A stretch of 64,000 nucleotides of DNA. Origin: PALSA-612 sp963742925. Lineage in GTDB: Bacteria; Actinomycetota; Thermoleophilia; Gaiellales; Gaiellaceae. Where the stretch lies: positions 124,001 through 188,000 of the forward strand of contig CAVUNV010000008.1 in assembly GCA_963742925.1 (NCBI GenBank), read 5' to 3'. Under the pieces are notes generated by a model. The model ran no database searches and had not been told where the DNA came from. It worked only from the letters and a program-made list of their open reading frames with translations. A program made the translations under genes and the position numbers. Positions 8,701 through 16,150 of the stretch are shown piece after piece (the first letter of the stretch is position 1; the number at the start of each line of letters is the position of its first letter).

Positions 8701-10017
8701 CTAGGGCGTCGCCAGTGCGACGAGGCTGGCCGGCGGAGCGATCACCTTCAGGAACGGAGCCTGATTCCCCGTGACCTTGTAGAAGCTGATCACGCCGGCG
8801 TTCGTGTCGCCGTTCTTGTTCAGCGCGAAGTTGCCGATCGGCGTGCCGACGAAGGCGCGCTTGTAGACGCCCTTCGAGACACCCGAGCGGGTACCGCCCG
8901 AGTTGGCGATGGCCTTCAGCATGACCTGCGTCGCCGTCGCGCCGTAGTTCGAGTACGGGTTGACCTTGGCGGGCGCCAGCCCGACCGACTTCCCGAACGC
9001 CGCCGAGAACTTCTTGCCGGCTGCGTTCAGGTACTGGTACGGCTCACCGGCGATCGAGATGTACATCCCGTTCGACGCCGAGCCCGCGTCCTTGATCGTG
9101 GACGTGAACGAGCTGAAGCCGTCGGGAGCCTCGAGCAGGAAGCTCGCTCCGAGCCCTGCGCGCAGGTCCTTGATCAGCTTGCCGCCGTTCTCGCACTCGA
9201 GGCCGCCGAGGAAGACAGCGTCGGCCCCCGAGGCCTTGATCTTGGTCGCGATGTCCTGGTAGCTCGAGGCCTTGGGGTCCCAGGCCTGGAAGCCCGCGAC
9301 CTTGAGGCCCAGCTTGCTGCCCTTGATCACGTTCCGGACAGCGGAGGCGATCCCGAAGCCGTACGCCTCCTTGTCGTTCAGGATGTAGATCGACTTCGCC
9401 TTCAGCGCCTTGAGCTGGAGGACGTCGGCGGAGCCCTGGAAGTCGTCCGCCGCCACGACCCGCGCATAGGTGCGCTTGCCGGTCGGGTAGTACTTCTGCG
9501 GCTCACCGGCGAGGGCAGGCTGGTGGGTCAGCCCGATGTACGTGTTCGCCGGGCTGATGTACTGGAGCGCGGCCCGGTTGGCGATCGGGACCTCGATCTC
9601 GGCACAGCCCGAGTTGAAGGTGCCGATGACGCCGATCACCGTCTTGTCGCGGGCGTAGTTGCCTGCGTTGGCCGAGCACTTGGCCGGATCCCACTTCCCG
9701 GCCTGGGCCGTCGAGTCGTCGCAGGACTGGTAGCCGACCGTGTACTTGCCGGCCTTGTACCCGGCCTGCTTGAACGTGTACGCGATCGCCTTCGTCATCT
9801 CGATCGTCTGCGCGCGGCTCGAGCCCTGCAGCGGCAGATCGGACGCGACGATGAACTGCGGGCTACCGGAGCCGCCGTACTGCAGCGGACTGCAGGACGA
9901 CGCCGGAAGCACCGTGGCGGACTTGTTCGAGCCCACCTTTGCCAGGCCGGTCGCGGCGACTGCGAGTGCAGCCAAACCGGCGACCAGGAGCCCAGCGATG
10001 AAATACCGCTTTCTCAC
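8701..10017 (-). CDS. livK: Branched-chain amino acid ABC transporter substrate-binding protein
   Basis: 438-aa exported periplasmic-binding-protein-like receptor (Leu/Ile/Val-binding family) that captures the ligand for LivHMGF. A basic start (V-R-K-R-Y-F) is followed by a hydrophobic signal segment to about residue 28. The mature part has the type 1 fold signature of the family (I-G-V-I-G-T-F-N-S-G-C; A-D-A-V-F-L-G-G-L). Cysteines in S-S-C-S-P, S-C-D-D, A-K-C-S and G-C-A-E could form disulfides. The GTG start is chosen because AAAGGAGG sits 6 nt upstream; an earlier start would extend into the promoter region. First gene of the operon, with a good promoter at 10063-10091. Confidence 0.92.
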   Translation of the reverse strand: MRKRYFIAGLLVAGLAALAVAATGLAKVGSNKSATVLPASSCSPLQYGGSGSPQFIVASDLPLQGSSRAQTIEMTKAIAYTFKQAGYKAGKYTVGYQSCDDSTAQAGKWDPAKCSANAGNYARDKTVIGVIGTFNSGCAEIEVPIANRAALQYISPANTYIGLTHQPALAGEPQKYYPTGKRTYARVVAADDFQGSADVLQLKALKAKSIYILNDKEAYGFGIASAVRNVIKGSKLGLKVAGFQAWDPKASSYQDIATKIKASGADAVFLGGLECENGGKLIKDLRAGLGASFLLEAPDGFSSFTSTIKDAGSASNGMYISIAGEPYQYLNAAGKKFSAAFGKSVGLAPAKVNPYSNYGATATQVMLKAIANSGGTRSGVSKGVYKRAFVGTPIGNFALNKNGDTNAGVISFYKVTGNQAPFLKVIAPPASLVALATP

Positions 10018-10062
10018 TCCATTCCTCCTTTGTTGCGAAACACTCCGCCCTGTGGAACGGCA

Positions 10063-10091
10063 AGTATGGGACGAACCGGGGCACCTTGCAA
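10063..10091 (-). promoter_or_regulatory. Candidate sigma70-type promoter of livK operon
   Basis: On the minus strand TTGCAA (-35, 10086-10091) and CATACT (-10, 10063-10068) are separated by 17 nt. The -10 lies about 45 nt upstream of the livK GTG, leaving a short leader with a strong Shine-Dalgarno sequence. Each box matches the consensus at four of six positions. Confidence 0.5.
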
Positions 10092-10102
10092 CTTGCATAC
10101 AT

Positions 10103-10144
10103 CACGGGGGCAACCGTGTTTCCCCCGTGAGCCCCCTTCTTCGG
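10103..10144 (-). repeat. Dispersed palindromic repeat, copy 1
   Basis: On the minus strand this reads CCGAAGA, then AGGGGGCTCACGGGGGAA, a short spacer and CCCCCGTG. CACGGGGG and CCCCCGTG pair as a stem. The 18-nt core is identical in copies at 22153-22198 and 31273-31314. Here it sits upstream of the livK promoter rather than after a gene. GC-rich secondary hairpins fill 10145-10230 beside it. Confidence 0.7.
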
Positions 10145-10258
10145 CACCACGACACGGTCGAGCCGAGGCTCGGGCTGCGCTCGGGCAAAGCCCGGCTCCG
10201 CCCTTCCTGGCGCCCGCTCGACGCCAACGCCGAGGCAGCAGGGCTACGATCAGTCAGG

Positions 10259-10342
10259 GCCGAAGTGGCGGAACTGGTAGACGCGCCGGACTCAAAATCC
10301 GGTTCCCTTCGGGGAGTGTGGGTTCAAGTCCCACCTTCGGCA
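10259..10342 (+). tRNA. tRNA-Leu (anticodon CAA)
   Basis: 84-nt class II tRNA: acceptor GCCGAAG pairs with CTTCGGC, the D-arm contains GAACTGGTAGACGC, the anticodon stem-loop CCGGA-CTCAAAA-TCCGG carries CAA, the long variable arm contains CCCTTCGGGG, and the T-arm is GTGGG-TTCAAGT-CCCAC. CCA is not encoded. It reads codon UUG. Its 3' part beyond the anticodon appears to have been supplied by an integrated element: a second, slightly different 3' half follows at 11785. Confidence 0.95.
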
Positions 10343-10347
10343 CTCAC

Positions 10348-10749
10348 GTGCCGTTGACGGAGGCGATGACGCGGGCGTTGTGGAACGCGCGGAAGGCTTC
10401 GGGCGTGGACGGGCGGGATGAGGCGCTGGTCTTCCCGGATCGGGACGGTGGCTTCCTGGATCGGACGCAGGTGTTTCGGGTTGTGAAGGCGGCGGGGAAG
10501 GTGGCGGGGGTGCCGTGGGCTGGGCTTCACACGCTTAGGCACTCGGCGGCGACGATCCTGTTTCGGCGGGGATGGAACGCGGTGCAGGTGCAGAAGTTCC
10601 TCGGCCACCACTCCCCGGCGTTCACGCTGGCGGTGTACGTGCATCTGTTGCCGGATGATCTGCCGGACCCTGACTTCCTCGACGGGGTTCTCGGCGGGGG
10701 CGGCGAGGCGGTCGAGGCCGAAGCCGACCCGGAGGCGGCCACGCCGTGA
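10348..10749 (+). pseudogene. Tyrosine recombinase (integrase), C-terminal remnant
   Basis: 133 codons matching the C-terminal catalytic half of phage-type integrases: the H-T-L-R-H box, then L-G-H-H-S and the nucleophile region A-V-Y-V-H-L. The arm-binding domain, the core-binding domain and the first catalytic arginine box are missing, so it cannot recombine on its own. It begins a few bases after the tRNA-Leu end, the usual place for an integrase that uses a tRNA 3' half as attachment site; the fragment therefore marks the element's left end. The start codon given is only the first in-frame GTG. Confidence 0.8.
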
Positions 10750-10833
10750 AAGCCCCTGCTCTGCTGATCCACCCGCCTTTGCCGCAGAAAAGCGCGCCTC
10801 TCGAAGAAAGCGACGCACACCGGCGCCTGTCGG

Positions 10834-11511
10834 TCAGGACGTGAGCGGCGGCAGGCCCTTGGCGATCAGATCAACGCCGAGAACCAGCAGTACCCCAGCC
10901 ATGACCGCGGCGTTATGGACGGTGAGCCAGCCTTTTAGCTGGTCGAGTTCCGTCTTCGCATGCTCGCCGCCGAGCAAGTAGTACAAGACGGGGCCAGCGA
11001 TGGTGAGACTCCCAACCACGACGAAGACGATCAGCGAGACGACAACGTCGGTGGTCGAGAGGCCGAGCTGGGCGAGGCCGGTTGCGGCACCGAAGCTCAG
11101 AATCAGGTTCTTGGGATTCACACCTGCTAGGAGTAGGCCGAGGCTGAACGCCTTGCCGGGGGTAAGCGCGTCGATGCCGCTCATCCACTTCGGCATCACT
11201 GGCTCGGCACCGGGTGCTGGCCGATTGCGGTATTGGCGCAGAGCGAGGAGCAGGAAGAGCACGCCGAACACGATCTTCAGCCACGAGATGGTGTCCGAAG
11301 CACTGCTGCTGGTCGAGGCGTTGCTCTGGTCGGAGATGGCATAGATCACGCCGCTGACCGTGCAGAGCGCGACGACCCACCCAAGCAGGAACAACGGCCC
11401 GTTCACGCGCGCCCGCTGCGAGAACAGCATCAGGATCACGGCGATGATCGCGCTGACGGTGATCGCCACACCGACCGCGTACGTCAGAACCTCGCTGATC
11501 CCTTGCCCCAT
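10834..11511 (-). CDS. GAP/Sap-type membrane protein
   Basis: 225-aa membrane protein with about six hydrophobic helices (near residues 8-30, 40-60, 75-93, 120-140, 150-175 and 200-220). It resembles the GAP family (Sap, sulfolipid-1-addressing protein) through the middle segment P-G-K-A-F-S-L-G-L-L-L-A-G-V-N-P-K-N-L, similar to the LysE-like superfamily. Transport of a lipid or small metabolite is plausible; no substrate can be assigned. It has a strong GAGGAGGGG before the ATG. It lies inside the tRNA-Leu element on the opposite strand to the integrase fragment and is probably its surviving cargo. Confidence 0.7.
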   Translation of the reverse strand: MGQGISEVLTYAVGVAITVSAIIAVILMLFSQRARVNGPLFLLGWVVALCTVSGVIYAISDQSNASTSSSASDTISWLKIVFGVLFLLLALRQYRNRPAPGAEPVMPKWMSGIDALTPGKAFSLGLLLAGVNPKNLILSFGAATGLAQLGLSTTDVVVSLIVFVVVGSLTIAGPVLYYLLGGEHAKTELDQLKGWLTVHNAAVMAGVLLVLGVDLIAKGLPPLTS

Positions 11512-11699
11512 GCCCCTCCTCTGGTGAGCGGCGGGATCGCCGTCTGCGGAACTCTAAGCGACGCTACCTATTCGCGTCGATCGACGGCTCGTTCGTCCGA
11601 CATCAGCGAGCCGAGGGCCATCGCCTGCCGCACAACCTCGGCCGTCCGTAGCTTGTCGAGCAGGCGGAGGGGCCACAATGGGGCCACCCGACCCACCGA

Positions 11700-11770
11700 G
11701 ACGGGCCGAGACGCGAGTCACCTGCGAACCCCGGAAACCGCTTAACGGTGCGGGGTCGTCTCGGCCCGTC
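11700..11770. repeat. 14-bp perfect inverted repeat beside attR
   Basis: GACGGGCCGAGACG (11700-11713) and its exact complement CGTCTCGGCCCGTC (11757-11770) are separated by 43 nt and end 14 nt before the displaced tRNA half. They may be integrase arm-type or excisionase sites, or the stem of a structured transcript. The flanking 11512-11699 holds no convincing gene. Confidence 0.6.
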
Positions 11771-11784
11771 TGGAGGCCTGAGGC

Positions 11785-11838
11785 GACTCAAAATCCGGTG
11801 CCCGAAAGGGCGTGTGGGTTCGATTCCCACCTTCGGCA
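11785..11838 (+). pseudogene. Displaced 3' half of tRNA-Leu (attR)
   Basis: It begins GACTCAAAATCCGGT, continues through a variable arm with CCCGAAAGGG, a T-arm GTGGG-TTCGATT-CCCAC and CTTCGGC plus discriminator A. There is no D-arm or 5' acceptor strand, so it is not a functional tRNA. Joined to the 5' half at 10259-10288 it would form a complete tRNA-Leu, presumably the pre-integration host gene. Confidence 0.85.
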
Positions 11839-11900
11839 CTCGAGAAGGTCCTGTAGACAGGGCGGCCGTCGCTGAAGCTGTGGTTGGCCTACGAAGCCGC

Positions 11901-13472
11901 CTAGCTCGTCGGCTTCAAGCAGGGCGGCGTCGTCGCCGGGCCGTCCTGCGGTGGGGCGGCGACGGTGAACGTCTTCGTCACCGTCGCCGACTGTTTGCCG
12001 GTGGCGGCGTAGACAATCAGCGTCTTCGTGTAGTCGCCCCCGACTGTGATCGGGGACGAGATTTGGATCGACCCATCCGTCTTGAGCGAGGTCTTGCCGA
12101 GTTTCGCCTGGTAGCCGTTCGGCCCGCTGAGTGTGGCCGACACGCTCGCCTGCGCGGGGGTGGTGCGGACGTCGATGCAGACGTTGCCCTTCCCGATCGT
12201 GGTGTTGTACGCCCAGGTGTCGTCTTCCGAGATCGACACGGATGGAGGGGGAGGAGTCGCCCGACATCTCGCCAGGGCCGTCTTCGCCTTCGGGACGCTC
12301 GCTGCTGCCGCCTTGGCGGACTTCTCCAGTTGATCGAGCTGGTGGACGGCGCCGATCATGATCGCGTCGGTGTGTCGAACGAGTGCGAGCACCGGGTTGA
12401 TTTGTGACCGGTATTTGCTTGCGGCAGGCTGGGCCAGCGCCCTGGTCAACTTCGCGATCGCAGCATGAAGCCGCTGTTCGGCCGGGCGCAGACCTGTCCG
12501 TTCCAGGCGTCTGGCGCCGAGAGCGAGTTCCCCCGCCCTCGCCTGTGCGGCCGCGAAGACGGCCTGCTCGCTGCCGCAAGACAGGGGCGCGGCGATGCCG
12601 AGGTCGCTGTTGAGAGTGTGGGAGAGGCTGGCGCCGCTCGAGCCTGTCTCGCAGGCCGCCAGCTCCTTCTCCGCCTTGGCAAGCTCGGCTTTGGCCTCAT
12701 TCACCTGCTTCCGTGCATCAGATTGTGTGCCGATCGAGTCGCCCACTGCGCTGTCGGCCGCGGCTTCCGCGTCGCGGAGGTCCTTGATGTCCTCATCGAG
12801 AATGACGACGACGCCAACCGCCTTCCCGTTGTCCAGGGTCCTGATCAGGTTGTCGATGATCTCGAGCTGATGGGTGATGCCCTTCAGCAGGTCTTCGGCG
12901 TCCTTCCGCTGCGCGGTCGCCGTCTTGAGTACCGCCTCGGCGGCGGCCACCTTTGCCTTCGCGGCGTCGCGCGCCGCCCGCTGCGTGTCGCAGTTCGGCT
13001 TGAGTCGAAACGACACGTCCTGACAGTTCGCCGACGCGAGTGCGTCGGTGCTTGTACAGACTTTGAAGACGGCGCCGAGGGCGAGCTTCCCCTGCACCTG
13101 CCCGCTCCCGTTGATCGTCCTCGCAAGTTCGATGTTGAGCGGATAGCCATAGACGGCGCCTTGCACTTTCGTATCGACGAAGGGCGGGTAGCCGTCGAGC
13201 TTGAAACTCTTGACGACGCCACCGAGCAGCTGAACCGTCATCGCGTCGATAGGCGGCGAGCCCGCAGGCATGGTGTTCGTCAGCGTCAAAGCGAACCCGG
13301 CCGGTTTACCCACCAGACCCGAAATCGTGATCCGGGGCTGCGGCGGTGTGCTGCGAGCTGCCGTCGCGCCCGCCAACAACATCACGGCGCAGGCTGACCC
13401 GACCACAACCAGGTACACCAACCCCGGACGAACCCGCGCCCCCCAGACCCGACCCGCTCCCGCGCTACGCAC
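11901..13472 (-). CDS. Secreted coiled-coil protein of unknown function
   Basis: 523-aa protein with an N-terminal signal or anchor segment near residues 18-40 (V-Y-L-V-V-V-G-S-A-C-A-V-M-L-L-A-G-A). It then has a beta-rich region with several Cys, a long Ala/Lys/Glu-rich coiled coil at about 160-285 (repeats such as A-K-A-K-V-A-A-A-E-A), a second helical region 290-400, a proline linker P-P-P-P-S and a C-terminal beta-sandwich-like domain (I-S-E-D-D-T-W-A-Y-N ... T-V-T-K-T-F-T-V). No enzymatic motif is visible. It lies just outside the right end of the tRNA-Leu element, with no obvious operon partner. A surface or envelope structural role is a guess. Confidence 0.75.
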   Translation of the reverse strand: MRSAGAGRVWGARVRPGLVYLVVVGSACAVMLLAGATAARSTPPQPRITISGLVGKPAGFALTLTNTMPAGSPPIDAMTVQLLGGVVKSFKLDGYPPFVDTKVQGAVYGYPLNIELARTINGSGQVQGKLALGAVFKVCTSTDALASANCQDVSFRLKPNCDTQRAARDAAKAKVAAAEAVLKTATAQRKDAEDLLKGITHQLEIIDNLIRTLDNGKAVGVVVILDEDIKDLRDAEAAADSAVGDSIGTQSDARKQVNEAKAELAKAEKELAACETGSSGASLSHTLNSDLGIAAPLSCGSEQAVFAAAQARAGELALGARRLERTGLRPAEQRLHAAIAKLTRALAQPAASKYRSQINPVLALVRHTDAIMIGAVHQLDQLEKSAKAAAASVPKAKTALARCRATPPPPSVSISEDDTWAYNTTIGKGNVCIDVRTTPAQASVSATLSGPNGYQAKLGKTSLKTDGSIQISSPITVGGDYTKTLIVYAATGKQSATVTKTFTVAAPPQDGPATTPPCLKPTS

Positions 13473-13689
13473 CTCTCGCTCCCCTGTTCGGGGACATCAG
13501 ACCGTAAGTCTCCCGTGGATACGTTGCGTTGTCCAGGACCGGCGAGCCCTGGACGGAATCACGGGTGCGGTTCTCGTGGGTCTCGGCGTGCGACTCGCCG
13601 CCGAGCACAGGTAGAGGCTGCCGGTCGAGCTATCCGGCGCGCCGGGCTCTCGTTGCCGCAGCGTTCTACTGGCCGATCCAGGCGATCTT

Positions 13690-13905
13690 CTAGACCGCTG
13701 TCGAGGAGCTCGCTTCGGAAGCTGGCCCGGCGGCCTGGACCAGGTCGGCCGCCTCAGGGTCGGCCGGGGGCTCCGGCGGCGTGTGGCCTGCCGCCTTCGC
13801 GATGCGCGCCGCTTCCTTCTTCTCGCGCTTCAGCTCTCGGCGTTCCCGGAGCTCGCGGTCTCGCTGGATCTTGTTGAACGTTGTTCGGCTCTTCTTGGAC
13901 GCCAT
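13690..13905 (-). CDS. Small basic conserved protein
   Basis: 71-aa protein: a highly charged helix in the first 40 residues (M-A-S-K-K-S-R-T-T-F-N-K-I-Q-R followed by R-E-R-R-E-L-K-R-E-K-K-E) and a Pro/Ala-rich tail. Proteins with this T-F-N-K-x-Q-R-x-R start are known as uncharacterised small actinobacterial proteins. Nucleic-acid or ribosome binding would fit the charge, but nothing in the sequence proves it. ATG start; monocistronic. Confidence 0.6.
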   Translation of the reverse strand: MASKKSRTTFNKIQRDRELRERRELKREKKEAARIAKAAGHTPPEPPADPEAADLVQAAGPASEASSSTAV

Positions 13906-14297
13906 CCAATCCCCCGCCTTCCCTGTCGACGCGAATCGCGTCGTCTCGTGAACGTTTCTTGCATCGACACCGTACCCCAGAGCCCGACGCAGCTGCGCCG
14001 AGCCGGTTCGGGAACGGGCTCGGCGCGGCGTGCTTGGTCTTTATGTCGTGCCCCGTGTGTCGGAGGAATGCTCGGGCGGAGCATGCCGGGGCTACGGGAA
14101 CCCTCACGGCTTGCATCGGGACCGCCATCGGGGTTGTCACTGACGCGAACTTGCGGGTTTCTACTGAGCCCGCAGGACTCGAACGGGGTAGGAGGTTGCC
14201 CTGACCCGAGATCGGTGGTTCTTCGGTTTGCCGACCGGGTCGGCTTCGCGAGCATGCGATCGAACCAGCCACGACGTCATGCGAAGGAGGCTCGAAC
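13906..14297. other. 392-bp intergenic region with a long hairpin
   Basis: No convincing gene. It contains a strong stem-loop at 13995-14026 (GCGCCGAGCC pairing with GGCTCGGCGC, with an inner GTTC/GAAC extension) upstream of the small basic protein gene. A good Shine-Dalgarno sequence (AAGGAGG, 14283-14289) at its right end serves the short frame that starts at 14298. Confidence 0.5.
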
Positions 14298-14486
14298 GTG
14301 TCGACCCAGACCGAAGCGCCCGAGTGGGGATCCCTGTTCACGCTGCAGCGGCGGATCGGAGGCAAGCGGCCGGTGGAGGCGTTGCCGGCCGCGCCGTCGA
14401 TGCCCGAGCCGGACAGCCACAGGAGGAGCCGGGCGCGCCTTCGCGGGATCGCGACGATCTGCTTCAGGGGCCGCGCACGACGGTGA
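14298..14486 (+). CDS. Possible small protein (62 aa)
   Basis: A GTG-initiated 62-codon frame with AAGGAGG 8 nt upstream, the best ribosome binding site in the area. The first two thirds have GC-rich third positions typical of this genome; the last third is Arg-rich and overlaps the 3' end of the gene on the other strand by 23 nt. It has no recognisable domain (S-T-Q-T-E-A-P-E-W-G-S-L-F-T-L at the start). It could be real, or a chance frame behind a chance ribosome binding site. Confidence 0.35.
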   Translation: MSTQTEAPEWGSLFTLQRRIGGKRPVEALPAAPSMPEPDSHRRSRARLRGIATICFRGRARR

Positions 14487-14676
14487 CCATCGCGTCGACG
14501 GGCCACTCCCTGACGAAGTCCTCGCCGCCCTCGATCCGCAGCGTGACGCGCACGGTCGTGTCCGTCCGGTCGATCTCCCGCACCACCGTCGCCTCGACCT
14601 CGTCGCCCTGCCCGGGAACGTCGATCAGGACGACGTCGCCGATCATCAACCGCTGGCACGGGAACTCGAACGCCAC
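14464..14676 (-). CDS. Small beta-rich hypothetical protein
   Basis: 70-aa protein with alternating hydrophobic strands (I-G-D-V-V-L-I-D-V-P, E-V-E-A-T-V-V-R-E-I, T-V-R-V-T-L-R-I-E), suggesting a small barrel of SH3/KOW or Tudor type. No signal peptide or catalytic motif. It follows the Holin-X gene by 7 nt and is probably co-transcribed with it. Function unknown. Confidence 0.6.
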   Translation of the reverse strand: MAFEFPCQRLMIGDVVLIDVPGQGDEVEATVVREIDRTDTTVRVTLRIEGGEDFVREWPVDAMVTVVRGP

Positions 14677-14683
14677 GGCGACG

Positions 14684-15298
14684 CTAGGTCGTCTCGCCGC
14701 CGGCGCCCGTGAGCCGGTCGAGCATGCTGAGACCGGCCTTTCCCGGCGCGAGCAGGGCGTTGGCGAGCTCCGTCAGCACGTGACGTGTCTCGTCCTCGAC
14801 CTCCTCGACCCCGCGCCCGGCGAGCGAGGAGGCCGCGCGGAGCCCCTGCGCTTCCGCCTCCCGCAGCAGCGCCTGCGCCAGTAGCTCGGCGGTCTCCCGG
14901 ATCTCCCGCTCGGCCTGGTCGCGCTGAACCTTGTTCGACGCCATCACCTTGGTGTGCTGCTCGGCAGAAAGCCGGTCGAGCAGCTTGCGCGGATGCTCCC
15001 GGGCGAACAGCACGACGGCGACGATCAGCCACGCCCCGGCCACGACGAGCGCAGCCGACCAGCCCGGGATGACATGCGTGAGCCCCAGCGCCGCGCCCCA
15101 GCTCGCCGCGGCGAGCGCGAACAGGAGCGCGACCAGCCCTGCCGCGGCCATCGCGAGCTCCCCGAGCGTCTGCCGCACCTCGGGCATCCGCTCCGCCGCC
15201 GCCAGCTCGACGTCGCTGCGCACGAGCTGCGACAGCTCGTCCGCGAGCTGACCGAGCAGCATCCCCGGTGTGTCGTGTTCGGGCGGCACGGATGTCAT
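14684..15298 (-). CDS. Holin-X (phage-holin-superfamily-like) membrane protein
   Basis: 204-aa protein with a short N-terminal helix (L-L-G-Q-L-A-D-E-L-S-Q-L-V-R-S-D-V-E-L-A), two membrane spans at about 52-75 and 82-105, and a long charged C-terminal helix. This is the layout of the putative actinobacterial Holin-X family, common next to small stress or envelope genes; despite the name there is no evidence for lysis. The start M-T-S-V-P-P (first base 15298) is chosen because it directly precedes the conserved helix. It is followed at 7 nt by the small beta-rich gene. Confidence 0.75.
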   Translation of the reverse strand: MTSVPPEHDTPGMLLGQLADELSQLVRSDVELAAAERMPEVRQTLGELAMAAAGLVALLFALAAASWGAALGLTHVIPGWSAALVVAGAWLIVAVVLFAREHPRKLLDRLSAEQHTKVMASNKVQRDQAEREIRETAELLAQALLREAEAQGLRAASSLAGRGVEEVEDETRHVLTELANALLAPGKAGLSMLDRLTGAGGETT

Positions 15299-15466
15299 GC
15301 GCGTGATCGTACATCGCCTCCCGACCACTCCGGCTCCGATCAGGTCAATCGAAACCCAATCGTTCGGTAACCCAGGCTTCACCTGTTTCGGAACCTGCTC
15401 TTACACGCCCGTCGTCTTCCATGAGCAAGAGAGCAACCCCACGCTCTCACGACCAGGAGGCACGTA

Positions 15467-15745
15467 ATGGCAGTAACGGAACTGGAGCCGCTTCGAGGCC
15501 GAGGGCGGGAGCTCGCGCACCGGACCGGAAGCGACATCGAGGTCTCGCTGCACTGGCACGCCGACAACTCCCTCACCCTGCTTCTGGTCGAGGTCTCCAC
15601 GGGCGTCGTGTTCGAGTTCGGCGTCGAGCCGGAGCACGCCCTCGACGCCTTCAACCACCCGTACGCCTATCTCCCCACCGTCGCGCTCGATCCCCGGCTG
15701 GAGGCTCCGGCCGTCACGGCCGCCTTCCTGGATCGCGCTGCCTGA
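15467..15745 (+). CDS. Small hypothetical protein (92 aa)
   Basis: 92-aa soluble protein, mildly acidic, with a beta-strand-rich middle (D-I-E-V-S-L-H-W-H; L-T-L-L-L-V-E-V; V-V-F-E-F-G-V-E). It has an excellent CAGGAGG before the ATG. No known domain is recognised. It precedes the DUF3303 gene by 72 bp on the same strand. The A-F-N-H-P-Y-A-Y segment resembles small uncharacterised actinobacterial proteins. Confidence 0.65.
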   Translation: MAVTELEPLRGRGRELAHRTGSDIEVSLHWHADNSLTLLLVEVSTGVVFEFGVEPEHALDAFNHPYAYLPTVALDPRLEAPAVTAAFLDRAA

Positions 15746-15817
15746 AGCCTTTCCCGAGGTCACCGGCACGGGGCGGCGTGCTACGGTCGCCGCCCCGACC
15801 CGAGGAAAGGAGAACCC

Positions 15818-16114
15818 GTGCTCTTCCACGTCACCTGGGAGTTCAGCGACACCAGCGAGGCGGGATCGCGCCGGTCGCTGGCGGTGTTCGCGAAGTGGCA
15901 GCCACCCGCGGGCGCCGAGTTCAAGGGCTTCTACGGCTTCGCGGACGGACGCGGCGGCGTTGCGCTCATCGAGGCCGACAGCGTGGCCTCGCTCTCGCGG
16001 ACGACGGCCCCGTGGACTCCGTGGCTGCGCTTCACGGTCACGCCGATCGTGCCGATCGAGGAGTCGACCGAGATCGCCAACGAGGCGGTCGCCTTCCGCG
16101 ACTCCGTCGGGTAA
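15818..16114 (+). CDS. DUF3303-type protein
   Basis: 98-aa ferredoxin-like alpha/beta protein of the DUF3303 type. M-L-F-H-V-T-W-E-F forms the first strand, F-K-G-F-Y-G-F-A-D-G-R-G-G-V-A-L-I-E-A the central hairpin, and it ends T-P-I-V-P-I-E-E with a final helix. Members are small dimeric proteins of unknown function. AAAGGAG lies upstream of the chosen start. Confidence 0.7.
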   Translation: MLFHVTWEFSDTSEAGSRRSLAVFAKWQPPAGAEFKGFYGFADGRGGVALIEADSVASLSRTTAPWTPWLRFTVTPIVPIEESTEIANEAVAFRDSVG

Positions 16115-16150
16115 GTCCCGGCCCGAGCCCTCCAGGCGAGCGGCGAAGCG

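Larger units (their letters stand above)
10289..11799. mobile_element. Remnant of a tRNA-Leu-integrated element
   Basis: Bounded by two identical 15-nt copies of GACTCAAAATCCGGT, one in the anticodon arm of the intact tRNA-Leu (10289-10303) and one beginning a displaced tRNA 3' half (11785-11799). The 1.5 kb between holds an integrase C-terminal fragment and one membrane protein gene. Crossover in the anticodon loop is the classic site for tyrosine integrases. The two 3' halves differ in the variable arm and T-loop but each gives a well-paired tRNA with the shared 5' half, as expected when an element brings its own 3' half. The small size and partial integrase indicate a decayed element. Confidence 0.75.

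Noticed and set aside
11603..11839. Minus-strand frame starting M-P-K-V-G-I-E-P-T-R-P across the tRNA-Leu fragment
   Set aside because: This peptide is what antisense tRNA sequence typically yields; the DNA is a tRNA 3' half plus the inverted repeat.
14140..14230. tRNA-like string on the minus strand (GTTCGAGTCC)
   Set aside because: The T-arm stem does not pair and no acceptor, D or anticodon arms can be built around it.
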